This document shows positions 43,651 to 52,405 of a stretch of DNA of 64,000 bases, piece after piece. A model generated the notes under the pieces. The model searched no databases and was not told the DNA's origin. It saw nothing but the letters and a program-made list of their open reading frames with translations. The translations under genes and the position numbers were made by a program. The stretch is from positions 3,038,001 to 3,102,000 of the forward strand of contig NC_015160.1 of the NCBI RefSeq assembly GCF_000190535.1, read 5' to 3'. The stretch's first letter is position 1, and each line of letters begins with the position of its first letter. The stretch comes from Odoribacter splanchnicus DSM 20712 (lineage in GTDB: Bacteria; Bacteroidota; Bacteroidia; Bacteroidales; Marinifilaceae).

Positions 43651-45234
43651 ATGAGAAATATTTTATGCACAATAATCATCGCCTCATTTCTGACTGCTTG
43701 CTCCAATTTCCTCTCCGACTATTCGCAAGATTTGTCGAAGGTAGAGACGGCGGCGGATTTAAACGAACTGTTGCTGGGAGATGCCTATCTACCCGTCGGC
43801 TTCTATGAAGCTTACAATTACAGCGCGCCACAGCCATACAATACATTCATCCATACAATGTCGGACGAAATCCAACAAAACCATTCGACGAATACAAGAG
43901 CCATTAATTCCATGCTCAGCTCGGAAGATATATTCGGTTATTTCACCTGGCAACGTTCGGTAGGAATCAACTCCTTGGAAACGGCTATCGGGACGGAAAA
44001 CGAATGCTGGAAAAAGACGTACAAGTATATCAACACCACCAACATGGTTTTGGACGAGCTGGGAAACGTCACTGCCCGAAACAAACGCGAGGAGGCCGAC
44101 AAAATCCGGATTGAAGGCGAAAGCCATTTCCTGCGCGCACTATACTATTTCACGCTGGTGAACCTGTATGCCGCCCCCTACGAACCGGCAAAAGCGGCAA
44201 CAACGCCGGGCATACCGTTAAAACTGACCTCCTACATCGAAGACAAGGAGTACGAAATGAGTACCCTGGAGGAAGTGTACGGGCAGATTATCGACGATTT
44301 GGAAGAAGCGGAAGCCTGCCTCAAACAAACGGAAACGGTCTCCATTTACCATGCCGACCTGACAGCCACTTATTTGCTTATGAGTCGCGTGCACCTCTAT
44401 ATGCAGGATTACAAGAACGCCCGGAAATATGCCGAGGATGTTCTTAGCCGCAACAATGCATTGGGGGACTTGAATACATTCAATGACGAAGCGGGAAATT
44501 TCCTGAACAAATCCTTGCCCGAGGTCATCTTCTCCATGGGAGGCCACCAGTTGTCGACAGGCATGATGGGATCCGAAGGCAGAAGACACTATGATGACGA
44601 ACGTCCCTTTTACATTTCGGACGATTTGATCGCTGCTTTCGATGACAACGATTTGCGGAAACAACATTACATCAAAAAAGAGGGAAGTTATTATATCCTT
44701 CAGAAAGTACGTTGGGACAGTAAAGACCACCCTAGTGCCAAATGCACGGTTTCCGAGAACTTCCTCTTCCGGACAGCAGAGGCTTACCTGAACCTGGCAG
44801 AAGCCGCCGCATTGGACGAAGACGAAGAGAAAGCCCGGGAGATGATCGGATTGTTACAGGCGAAACGTTTTGCCGTTCCGCCTGTCGTGAGCGCTACCGG
44901 TAACGATTTGATCGATCTGATCCGTGAGGAACGCCAACGTGAGTTGTGTCTGGAAGGACACCGCTGGTACGACCTTCGCCGCTACACCGTATGCACGAAA
45001 TACCCCTGGTCTAAAGTCATCCGGCACATTTATCGCGATTACAAATACGATAGAGACTTAGGAGAAGATATCGCATACAAACAACGGGTATATGAACTTA
45101 AAGAATACGACAAAGCCTATACCCTTGCCCTACCGCACGAAGTAACCGAATTTCAGAACACATTGAGTCGAAACGAACGTCCGGAACGGCAACCGGTAGA
45201 GACTATCGGAGGCGATGAAACGCCAGAGGAATAA
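43651..45234 (+). CDS. SusD/RagB-family surface lipoprotein
   Basis: A 527-residue lipoprotein (lipobox before Cys in SFLTACSNFL) that captures ligand at the SusC lid. The TPR-rich SusD fold is recognisable in EADKIRIEGESHFLRALYYF and the C-terminal RELCLEGHRWYDLRRYTVCT block. Forms a complex with the transporter encoded directly upstream. The ligand is unknown. Confidence 0.94.
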   Translation: MRNILCTIIIASFLTACSNFLSDYSQDLSKVETAADLNELLLGDAYLPVGFYEAYNYSAPQPYNTFIHTMSDEIQQNHSTNTRAINSMLSSEDIFGYFTWQRSVGINSLETAIGTENECWKKTYKYINTTNMVLDELGNVTARNKREEADKIRIEGESHFLRALYYFTLVNLYAAPYEPAKAATTPGIPLKLTSYIEDKEYEMSTLEEVYGQIIDDLEEAEACLKQTETVSIYHADLTATYLLMSRVHLYMQDYKNARKYAEDVLSRNNALGDLNTFNDEAGNFLNKSLPEVIFSMGGHQLSTGMMGSEGRRHYDDERPFYISDDLIAAFDDNDLRKQHYIKKEGSYYILQKVRWDSKDHPSAKCTVSENFLFRTAEAYLNLAEAAALDEDEEKAREMIGLLQAKRFAVPPVVSATGNDLIDLIREERQRELCLEGHRWYDLRRYTVCTKYPWSKVIRHIYRDYKYDRDLGEDIAYKQRVYELKEYDKAYTLALPHEVTEFQNTLSRNERPERQPVETIGGDETPEE

Positions 45235-45260
45235 AACATACACCATTAATTGAACAGAAG

Positions 45261-46199
45261 ATGAACAAGATATATTACTTCTTATTTCTTTCCCTCCTTT
45301 TGGGAGCTTGTACGAAAGAAGACGCATTAGAGCCCACCGGGGCGAATGACGACTACTTTACGGTGCCGGCAACGGCCACCGACCCGGAATCGGTCATGAG
45401 ACGTGAATTTTACGAAGAGACAGGGGTACATTTGCTCTTCAACGATACCCTGCGCCACGAGCAGAGGGGCACGTTTGAGGATGGGAATCCGCGCTGGTAC
45501 ACGGAAACCGTGGACCTCGGCTATTCGATGACTTCATTTGATGACGCTCCCGCATTGACCTATCTCCAAACTAAACAGGAAAAAGAAAAAGCTGTGGAAT
45601 TTGTCAGCAAATACATCCTTCCGCACTTGGGACAGGCGGTACGTCCCTATTCGTTTCTGATGGTAAACACCATATACGGGAGGGATCCTGACACATATCG
45701 CAAGGGTATTTTGAAATATTATATCGGTATGCGGACAATGGCACTCAGCATGGAGCCGATTCTCAAACTGGAAACCGAAGAGGACTATGCCACGCATTGT
45801 ATCGCTATTTTCCAGTCATATGTCAAAAGTAAATTGAGTACGCTCAATGACGAGGCGACAGAACCCTTTGAGTTAATTAGCGATAAATGGTATTATAAAG
45901 TGTATGCGGATTTTGATGCAGATTTTTGGGACAAGTATAATGCACTTGAAGCAGAAGGCGATGAAGATGGTATCAACGCCTATTGTGAAGACATTGCCAA
46001 CCAATGCGGTTTTATTCGGTTTGATAATTATTTTTGTGACTTTCCTTGGAGTGCAAGCTATGATTTGGAGGATTTCGTAAAAGCTGTATTAGGCACTCCG
46101 GAAGAAAAATTCATGGAAATGTACGAAGACTATCCGTTAGTTCGTGAAAAATACACAATTATGCAAAAAATCATTGCCGACATGGGATTCATATTTTAA
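45261..46199 (+). CDS. Putative metallopeptidase-family lipoprotein lacking HExxH
   Basis: A 312-residue lipoprotein (LLLGAC). It resembles the Bacteroidetes 'putative zinc-binding metallopeptidase' lipoproteins that accompany SusC/D pairs: the C-terminal part has GFIRFDNYFC and SYDLEDFVKAVLG, aligning with the usual GF...EDFV blocks. Where those proteins carry a HExxH zinc motif, this one reads YATHCIAIFQ, so the site is lost and it is probably not an active protease. It may have become a binding protein. From about 45830 the coding sequence turns more AT-rich. Confidence 0.6.
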   Translation: MNKIYYFLFLSLLLGACTKEDALEPTGANDDYFTVPATATDPESVMRREFYEETGVHLLFNDTLRHEQRGTFEDGNPRWYTETVDLGYSMTSFDDAPALTYLQTKQEKEKAVEFVSKYILPHLGQAVRPYSFLMVNTIYGRDPDTYRKGILKYYIGMRTMALSMEPILKLETEEDYATHCIAIFQSYVKSKLSTLNDEATEPFELISDKWYYKVYADFDADFWDKYNALEAEGDEDGINAYCEDIANQCGFIRFDNYFCDFPWSASYDLEDFVKAVLGTPEEKFMEMYEDYPLVREKYTIMQKIIADMGFIF

Positions 46200-46211
46200 A
46201 TAAATAAGCGT

Positions 46212-46940
46212 ATGAAAAAGATTATTTCCTATATATCGGTTGCTTTACTCGTCGTAGCTATCGGGTGCAACGATGATGACAACAACTTGCCAGTCATAAA
46301 ACCAGAAAAAACAGGGATGGTAACCATCGGAGAAAACACGTACGAATGGGTACGTTATGCCGGATTGGATTGGATGACCTCCAATTTCAAGGAAGGCACC
46401 CCTTATTATGAATTGACTTATATCAACCAATATGGTTATACAGATGATTTAATTAAAGATTGTGAAGACTTGACTCCGGAGGAATGGGACAGATACGGGA
46501 ATCTTTATTCCTATGAGGAGGCAAAAGCCAATGCTCCGGAAGGCTGGCGCCTGCCTACCGACGAGGATTGGAAAAAACTGGAACGGGCAATGGGCATGTC
46601 GCAGGGAGATGCCGATGCCACGGGATTCCGCGGAACAGAGGAAGGCACTTTGTTGCAACAGGATATAACGGGGACGGGTATTGCATTGCCTTTCGGTGGA
46701 TATGCCATTGTAACGGGTCGACCAGCCGCGCTACGCTTCCGGCACTGGAGAGAGTTCGGTTATTTCTGGACGGCTACGGAAGAGAAAAATGAAACTCCAT
46801 TTCCGGATGCTTATTATCGTAAGATTTCTTTCCGCTCTTCCCAAATCGAACGAGGAATAACAAGAATCGTGGATTCAAATTACGAAACCAATTATCCGAA
46901 ACACATGAGTGTGCGCTACGTCCGTGATGCCGTGGATTAA
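46212..46940 (+). CDS. FISUMP-domain lipoprotein
   Basis: A 242-residue lipoprotein (VVAIGCNDDD). The mature part matches the Fibrobacter succinogenes major-paralogous (FISUMP) domain: EWVRYAGLDWMTSNFKEG, then YGNLYSYEEAKANAPEGWRL and PTDEDWKKLERAMG, ending HMSVRYVRD. These are surface or secreted proteins with unknown binding partners. Follows the metallopeptidase-like gene by 12 bp. Confidence 0.85.
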   Translation: MKKIISYISVALLVVAIGCNDDDNNLPVIKPEKTGMVTIGENTYEWVRYAGLDWMTSNFKEGTPYYELTYINQYGYTDDLIKDCEDLTPEEWDRYGNLYSYEEAKANAPEGWRLPTDEDWKKLERAMGMSQGDADATGFRGTEEGTLLQQDITGTGIALPFGGYAIVTGRPAALRFRHWREFGYFWTATEEKNETPFPDAYYRKISFRSSQIERGITRIVDSNYETNYPKHMSVRYVRDAVD

Positions 46941-46960
46941 TATCCGGATGATATGAACGA

Positions 46961-47070
46961 GAGGGTGTCCAAAAAGGCAAAATACCCCCTTGTAGAATCG
47001 GATATTTGATTTCAGTCTCCAATAGGGATACGAATAAATCGAGGGTGCCAAATACTTTTTGGACACCCTC
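46961..47070. repeat. 110-bp element with 16-bp terminal inverted repeats, copy 1
   Basis: Begins GAGGGTGTCCAAAAAG and ends with its exact reverse complement. The whole 110 bp is identical to 55778-55887. No coding frame. It looks like a MITE: short, non-coding, with transposon-like ends similar in form to those of DDE insertion sequences. No target-site duplication is evident. Placed between the FISUMP gene and the first TlpA-like gene, its ends would also fold as a strong hairpin in RNA and could end transcription there. Confidence 0.85.
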
Positions 47071-47097
47071 TTTATATGCTTTTAAAAACATCATAAC

Positions 47098-48312
47098 ATG
47101 AAATTTTACCTATCCATTTTACTTTGCCTAGTGTGCCTGAGTTGCGCCAACCAGGCAGATCAATACATCATCCGGGGCAGTTTTCCCGGATTACAGGACG
47201 GCATGACCGTCCGCCTGTTGAATGCCGAGACCCGTAATAAAGACGAGCAGCTGCTTGCCGCAGATACCGTGAAAAACGGCCGCTTTGAATTGATCGGAAA
47301 CGTTGACGCACCGGTAATGTGCCATCTTTGGATCAGCAACAAGGACATCGTCAGTAACAAGAAACAGAGCCGCTCCCTCGGGACCCGCCTGTTCCTCGAC
47401 CATTCCGCTATCGAAATCCGTACCCCGCATTTCGACAGCCTGTACTACATCAGCGAGTACGGCCCCGACGACCGGGAACTGCTGACGGAAGTAGTGGGCG
47501 GCACTCTCCAAAAAGATTACATGGACTACCGGCAGACCGTACATGCCAATGAACTGGAATATCATAAATACAACAGTGTTCTGAGCACACTGAATTGGGA
47601 CAGGATGGCGACCCCGGACAAGTATACCCCGGAAGAATACCACCGCCTCTACACCGAATCCTATCGTTTAAGAAAAGAAGCGGCCGGACGGCTGCATGCC
47701 GACCGTATGGCCTTTATCCGCAGCCATCGGCAATCACCGCTTGCCCTGTACGTTGCCGGTGAAATGATTTCAAAATCGTTCTCCGTACCTGCCACGGATC
47801 TGGAAGAAATCCTCGCCCGGAACTGCCATATCAGCGACACCGCCCGCGCAGCCCGTTTCTGCCGGCAAGCCGAACAGGCCCGCTATTTCTGCAAGGACAT
47901 CCATTATCCGGATGTTCCGCTCCATACACCCACTTTCGATACCACCCTCCTATCCGCACACATCCGCCCGGGACATGTCATGCTGATCGATTGCTGGGCT
48001 TCATGGTGCGGTCCCTGCCGTGCCGCCATCCCCGCCGTGAAAGCCCTTTATGACAAATATGACCGCGACCGGTTCGATGTGATCAGCATTTCGCTCGATT
48101 CGAAAAAAGAAGACTGGCAAAAAGCCCTCGAAGAGGAAAAAATGCCCTGGCCGCAATTCATCGCGGGCAACAGGGGATACGAACAACTGACCTTGCGCTA
48201 CAACATCAACAGCATTCCTAACCTGATTCTCATCGACGACAAAGGACAAGTCGTGTGCAACACCTTCTCGCCCGAGGAAATCAGTATCGAGTTGGAAGAA
48301 ATACTAAGATAG
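47098..48312 (+). CDS. TlpA-like thioredoxin-fold lipoprotein (DUF4369-type N terminus), 1
   Basis: A 404-residue lipoprotein (CLVCLSCANQ). The N-terminal ~100 residues match the DUF4369-like module (IIRGSFPGLQDGMTVRLLNA). The C-terminal ~150 form an AhpC/TSA-TlpA thioredoxin domain with the redox motif CWASWCGPCRAAIPAVKALY (WCGPC). It would act as an outer-envelope thiol oxidoreductase; in SusC/D loci of this group such proteins are common though their role is not known. Paralogous to the gene following it. Confidence 0.88.
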   Translation: MKFYLSILLCLVCLSCANQADQYIIRGSFPGLQDGMTVRLLNAETRNKDEQLLAADTVKNGRFELIGNVDAPVMCHLWISNKDIVSNKKQSRSLGTRLFLDHSAIEIRTPHFDSLYYISEYGPDDRELLTEVVGGTLQKDYMDYRQTVHANELEYHKYNSVLSTLNWDRMATPDKYTPEEYHRLYTESYRLRKEAAGRLHADRMAFIRSHRQSPLALYVAGEMISKSFSVPATDLEEILARNCHISDTARAARFCRQAEQARYFCKDIHYPDVPLHTPTFDTTLLSAHIRPGHVMLIDCWASWCGPCRAAIPAVKALYDKYDRDRFDVISISLDSKKEDWQKALEEEKMPWPQFIAGNRGYEQLTLRYNINSIPNLILIDDKGQVVCNTFSPEEISIELEEILR

Positions 48313-48362
48313 TCCTCACAAACTTACAGGAAATTGTATCTATTCTTTAAAAATTAAAAACA

Positions 48363-49520
48363 ATGAAACGAATTTATTCTATAATTATCCTCCCCTTACT
48401 GGCTGCCTGCAGCCACACCCCGGCAGATCATTTCGTATTACATGGCACTGTGCCGGGAGCTATGGACAGCACCGAAGTCGACCTGCAGGTGGACAACCGT
48501 ACCATTGAGCCAATCGAAGGTTATATCATCAACGGCAAATTCGAACTAAAGGGGCAGTTGCCTATCGGTGCAGTTTACGCGCGGTTGAGCATGAACAATA
48601 ACGGTATTGCCGAACGCAAGGGTATTCAGGAAGAAAATGCCGTAAAATATGTGGAAGCCAATATCTTTATTGAAAACGGGGACCTGACCTTCTCGACCCC
48701 TCATATCGACAGCCTTCCGCAATCGTTTTGGCGCTACGACATCCGCCGCGAAAACAATTACACCCTGAAAGGCTCCGCCGCCCATGACGTTTTCGACCGT
48801 TACCGCCGTGCAACCCTGGATTTGCAATACCGCCTCCGCCGGGAAGAACGCGCTGCGTGGGAGGAAAAACGCGAACCGGACGCAAAAGCCATTGCCGCGA
48901 TGCGCAGCGAACTGCGTCAGGCTACCCACGAATTTATCGCCGCCAACCGCCATTTAAGTGTCAACCTACATTTAGCCGAAATGTTAGAAATGGAACCGTT
49001 TACCTACACCCAAGCCGATCTTGACGCCGTGACAGCACTTTTTGCCGGCTATACCGACACATTGCCGGCCCTCCGGAAATTCCGCGAAGATTACCGTGCC
49101 GCTTCGGCTTACACACAAGGCAAACCGTTTGCCGGAGGAGAAGTATACAATCTCCAGGGCGATACCCTCCGTCTGGGAACTACCCCGGGACGCTACACCC
49201 TGATCGACTTCTGGGCATCATGGTGCGGTCCCTGCCGTGCCAGCTTCCCGCATTTGCGCAAGGTCTACGAAGCCAACCGGGAAAAAATAGAGTTCATCAG
49301 TGTCTCTCTCGATAAAAACGATAGCGACTGGCGCAAGGCTACGGATGAAGAGAAACTGCCCTGGCAGCAATATTGCGCTACGCCCTCTTTCTCCCGCGCC
49401 ATCGGGAAAGCATACAAAATCACCTCCATCCCGACTTTCTTGCTTATCGGCCCGGACGGAGGTATCATCTTCTCCGGTCATGACAGTAATGACCTGGATG
49501 CACAGCTGGAAAAACTATAA
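48363..49520 (+). CDS. TlpA-like thioredoxin-fold lipoprotein, 2
   Basis: A 385-residue lipoprotein (LPLLAACSHT) with the same two-part plan as its upstream neighbour: a DUF4369-like N terminus (VLHGTVPGAMDSTEVDLQVD) and a C-terminal TlpA domain with FWASWCGPCRASFPHLRKVY. The pair looks like an old duplication; about 40% of obvious motif positions match by eye, so they have diverged. Its stop lies 27 bp before the JAMM lipoprotein gene. Confidence 0.88.
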   Translation: MKRIYSIIILPLLAACSHTPADHFVLHGTVPGAMDSTEVDLQVDNRTIEPIEGYIINGKFELKGQLPIGAVYARLSMNNNGIAERKGIQEENAVKYVEANIFIENGDLTFSTPHIDSLPQSFWRYDIRRENNYTLKGSAAHDVFDRYRRATLDLQYRLRREERAAWEEKREPDAKAIAAMRSELRQATHEFIAANRHLSVNLHLAEMLEMEPFTYTQADLDAVTALFAGYTDTLPALRKFREDYRAASAYTQGKPFAGGEVYNLQGDTLRLGTTPGRYTLIDFWASWCGPCRASFPHLRKVYEANREKIEFISVSLDKNDSDWRKATDEEKLPWQQYCATPSFSRAIGKAYKITSIPTFLLIGPDGGIIFSGHDSNDLDAQLEKL

Positions 49521-49547
49521 ACTCCGAACCCCTGAACCGATAAATAC

Positions 49548-51269
49548 ATGAAAACACATTTAAAACTGATTGCCGTACTCTTTCTCGCCGGCTTTGCCCT
49601 CCTGGGGCAAAGCTGCGCGGAGGAAGAATTCCCGCCGAGGCCTGGCCCTGCCTTTCCGGCGGATGTCACAAATCGTTATGCCTTGCTGTTACAGGAACAG
49701 CTGCAAGCCGACGGTGCTGCCTACGACCGCTATACCGAAGTCCTGTCCGACCGCACTCCCGTCTATGAGGAAGTGCGCTTCGCCACCCACTCGGCTTACG
49801 GTTTATGCTACATCATCCCGTATTGCTCCCCGTCCGGTCCGACCATCGAAGGTGCCGTTTACCTTCCTGCCGGAGCTACTTGTGCAGAAGACGGCACGGT
49901 CACCTTCGACGGCTCCCTCGGAACACCCATAGACATAGACGCCCCGACAATCAACCGTGACATACCCTTCACCGAACGCTACACCTACTCCATGCCCTTT
50001 AAACATTTACAGGACAAAGGATGGAACGTCGACCCCGAACTGCTCCTCTACGCCGAACTGCTGGACAACAAAATCCTCCCCCTTTCCCCCGAAGACTTTC
50101 CGGACGGCTTCATACACACGAAAGCAACCGTAAATATACTGGAAATTTGTATGCGCTATGAGTCCGAATATGTAGGAGGAAGGACAGATGCCGTTATAGG
50201 AATGCACCCTGATTTATTAATCAGGGTAATTGAAGAATCGCTTAAAAGACTTGGCATCAGAGACCTAGATAATCCATGCCAGCATAGATTTTTAACCATG
50301 ATTATTTCCATTCCGGAAAATAAGTTGCCTTCATATAGCGTTAATGTTTTCATCGATCAATTGATGTTTGAGATAAGACAAGCTTTAATTGTACAGGGTT
50401 TTGAACTTTCCATTCAATACACTTTCGAATTCAAACCTTACACAGTAAGTGGCGGTAGTTCCACAGGAGAAAGCGGAGGAACAGGCGGTAGTAGCGGAGG
50501 AAGAGGTAGTGGAGCTTCTACTCCAACGCAGCCTTCTTCTTTCAAAGAACCGCTAAAAGACAATAGTGCGATGAGTAAGCAAATACAACAAGAAAGCGTG
50601 GAACTATGGGAAAGTCTGAGCTCCATTAAAGATACAACCCTTGGAATAAATACCTATATCTCTTTTAAAACTTATCTGGATGAAGTTGCCAAAGATCCGA
50701 AAGATGAGCATGCAACTTTATTGATCGATTATGAGGATGAAGACCATACCCGAGTTCTGACTGAAGTTTTCCATGGTACGGAAGATAATGTCATACAAAC
50801 TTATTCCTCTAACTATGTGGCAGCCCAGGTTCACAATCATCCCAACGGCTCACCTCCTTCTGCGCAGGACTTGTTATTTACGGCAGAAATGATGCGGGAA
50901 GAGAATAACTATCAGGCCACTTTTGTTTATAATCATGAAGATAAATCCTATTATTCTTTATATGCTTACGAACCGGAGGCAGGAGGGAATTTATATCAAG
51001 CTCTTAAAAATGAAATCGATCCTGTGACACATGATTTTAAAAGTGGGGGAGAGTGTGATAAAATTTTAAAAACGATGGAATCCACTTATAAAAATTTCTC
51101 GTCTGAAATAATGCAAATTTACCGTTTATGTGCCGTTATTGAGGAATTCGGAAAAGGCATTGCGGTAACGAAATATAACCCGGAAACAAAAAAGAATGAA
51201 GTTTATCGGGTAGAAAAAGGAAAAGATAAAAAAGGGAATGTAGTTTATGCACCTTTAATATGTAAATAA
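49548..51269 (+). CDS. Modular lipoprotein with Gly/Ser linker and C-terminal JAMM-like motif
   Basis: A 573-residue lipoprotein (Cys23 after ALLGQS). Residues 24-300 are an unrecognised domain; 301-325 are a Gly/Ser linker (SGGSSTGESGGTGGSS and on); residues 330-573 form a separate domain with AAQVHNHPNGSPPSAQDLLF at 425-444. HNHP...S..D (429-441) is a JAB1/MPN/JAMM metal site as in RadC and toxin JAB domains, with one residue fewer than the usual HxHP-x6-SxxD spacing and a candidate Glu at 406. Base use switches from GC-rich to AT-rich at about 50150. Target unknown; an effector-like role is inference. Confidence 0.65.
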   Translation: MKTHLKLIAVLFLAGFALLGQSCAEEEFPPRPGPAFPADVTNRYALLLQEQLQADGAAYDRYTEVLSDRTPVYEEVRFATHSAYGLCYIIPYCSPSGPTIEGAVYLPAGATCAEDGTVTFDGSLGTPIDIDAPTINRDIPFTERYTYSMPFKHLQDKGWNVDPELLLYAELLDNKILPLSPEDFPDGFIHTKATVNILEICMRYESEYVGGRTDAVIGMHPDLLIRVIEESLKRLGIRDLDNPCQHRFLTMIISIPENKLPSYSVNVFIDQLMFEIRQALIVQGFELSIQYTFEFKPYTVSGGSSTGESGGTGGSSGGRGSGASTPTQPSSFKEPLKDNSAMSKQIQQESVELWESLSSIKDTTLGINTYISFKTYLDEVAKDPKDEHATLLIDYEDEDHTRVLTEVFHGTEDNVIQTYSSNYVAAQVHNHPNGSPPSAQDLLFTAEMMREENNYQATFVYNHEDKSYYSLYAYEPEAGGNLYQALKNEIDPVTHDFKSGGECDKILKTMESTYKNFSSEIMQIYRLCAVIEEFGKGIAVTKYNPETKKNEVYRVEKGKDKKGNVVYAPLICK

Positions 51270-51271
51270 TT

Positions 51272-51775
51272 ATGGATATGAAAAAGAATTTATTAGTCAG
51301 TTTTTTGTTCTTTCTTTTTGTCACAGGAACATACGCACAGCATTTTGAATCCTTGTCCGAATGTAAAAGTATTGAGGATACTTTGAGATATTTGCAACAT
51401 ACCTTTCTGGAACCAAAGGATAAATTTGTAGGGAAACCGGCTAAAGAGGTTATTGAGGCATTTAGGAAAGTATTGCCGATAAAATCCGCTGTTCTTCATA
51501 GATCAAGTCCATGGATTGATAAAGAAGGATTATCTTATATAGATGGATTAGATCTTTTTTATGTCGAAGTATCTGGTATTCCAACAAGAGGAAAACAAAT
51601 CTATTTTGATATTTATTTTGAAGACACCCATGCAGAGGTGGATAGCTTCAAAAAGAAAATAGCAGAAGAAGATTGGGATAATTATGACCGGTATGTCAAT
51701 TATTTCCAAGATTTTATAGTGAAAGAAATAGATATCCATCTTTGGGACTGGGGTACAAGGAAGAAGATTGAGTAA
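51272..51775 (+). CDS. Secreted hypothetical protein, tandem paralog A
   Basis: A 167-residue protein with a signal peptide (MKKNLLVSFLFFLFVTGTYA, then Gln) and no recognised domain. It begins within 2 bp of the JAMM gene stop. Its mature sequence is nearly the same as that of the next gene over HFESLSECKSIEDTLRYLQH and over the last ~65 residues, while the middle (after FVGKPAKEVIEA) differs more. Tandem, partly diverged copies directly behind a modular effector-like gene are typical of immunity genes; that is an inference, not shown. AT-rich codon use. Confidence 0.6.
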   Translation: MDMKKNLLVSFLFFLFVTGTYAQHFESLSECKSIEDTLRYLQHTFLEPKDKFVGKPAKEVIEAFRKVLPIKSAVLHRSSPWIDKEGLSYIDGLDLFYVEVSGIPTRGKQIYFDIYFEDTHAEVDSFKKKIAEEDWDNYDRYVNYFQDFIVKEIDIHLWDWGTRKKIE

Positions 51776-51786
51776 AGTATTCAACC

Positions 51787-52308
51787 ATGAAAACATTATT
51801 TTTCATTATCTCCTTTTTGGGCATCACAGATTTGACATGTATTATGTTTTCTATCACAGGAACATACGCACAGCATTTTGAATCCTTGTCCGAATGTAAA
51901 AGTATTGAGGATACTTTGCGATATCTGCAACATACCTTTCTGGAACCAAAGGATAAATTTGTCGGTAAACCGGCTAAAGAAGTCATTGAGGCATATAGGA
52001 AAATATTGCCGATAAAATGTGCAACCTCTCATAGCTCAAGTCCATGGATCGATGAAGAAGGATTGTCTTATATAGACAGACTAGGACTTTATTATTATGA
52101 ATTATTTGGCCGTCCCCAAAAAGGAAAACAAATCTATTTTGATATTTATTTTGAAGACACCCATGCAGAGGTGGATAGCTTCAAAAAGAAAATAGCAGAA
52201 GAAGATTGGGATAATTATGACCGGTATGTCAACTATTTCCAAGATTTTATAGTGAAAGAAATAGATATCCATCTTTGGGACTGGGGTACAAGGAAGAAGA
52301 TTGAGTAA
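51787..52308 (+). CDS. Secreted hypothetical protein, tandem paralog B
   Basis: A 173-residue paralog of the previous gene. The signal peptide is different at its start (MKTLFFIISFLGITDLTCIM) but the cleavage region and mature start (GTYAQHFESLSEC) are the same at DNA level. The 3' part is almost identical in DNA to copy A, from GKQIYFDIYFEDTHAEVDSF to the common ending WDWGTRKKIE. The middle segment differs (LGLYYYELFGRPQ in place of LDLFYVEVSGIPT). That pattern suggests duplication followed by gene conversion of the ends or selection on the middle. Confidence 0.6.
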   Translation: MKTLFFIISFLGITDLTCIMFSITGTYAQHFESLSECKSIEDTLRYLQHTFLEPKDKFVGKPAKEVIEAYRKILPIKCATSHSSSPWIDEEGLSYIDRLGLYYYELFGRPQKGKQIYFDIYFEDTHAEVDSFKKKIAEEDWDNYDRYVNYFQDFIVKEIDIHLWDWGTRKKIE

Positions 52309-52319
52309 AGTATTCAACT

Positions 52320-52373
52320 ATGAAAACAAATGCAAAATATATGCAACATATCGATTATAGAGATTTGAAATAA
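52320..52373 (+). pseudogene. Remnant start of a third tandem copy
   Basis: Paralog B ends with the same junction as paralog A (taaagtattcaac then ATGAAAACA), but the ATG at 52320 opens only 17 codons before TAA. The same 22-bp junction after both copies marks the edge of the duplicated unit and suggests a lost third copy or the original insertion border. Confidence 0.4.
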
Positions 52374-52405
52374 TAAGATACAAGATAAAAATAAATACCA
52401 AAGAC

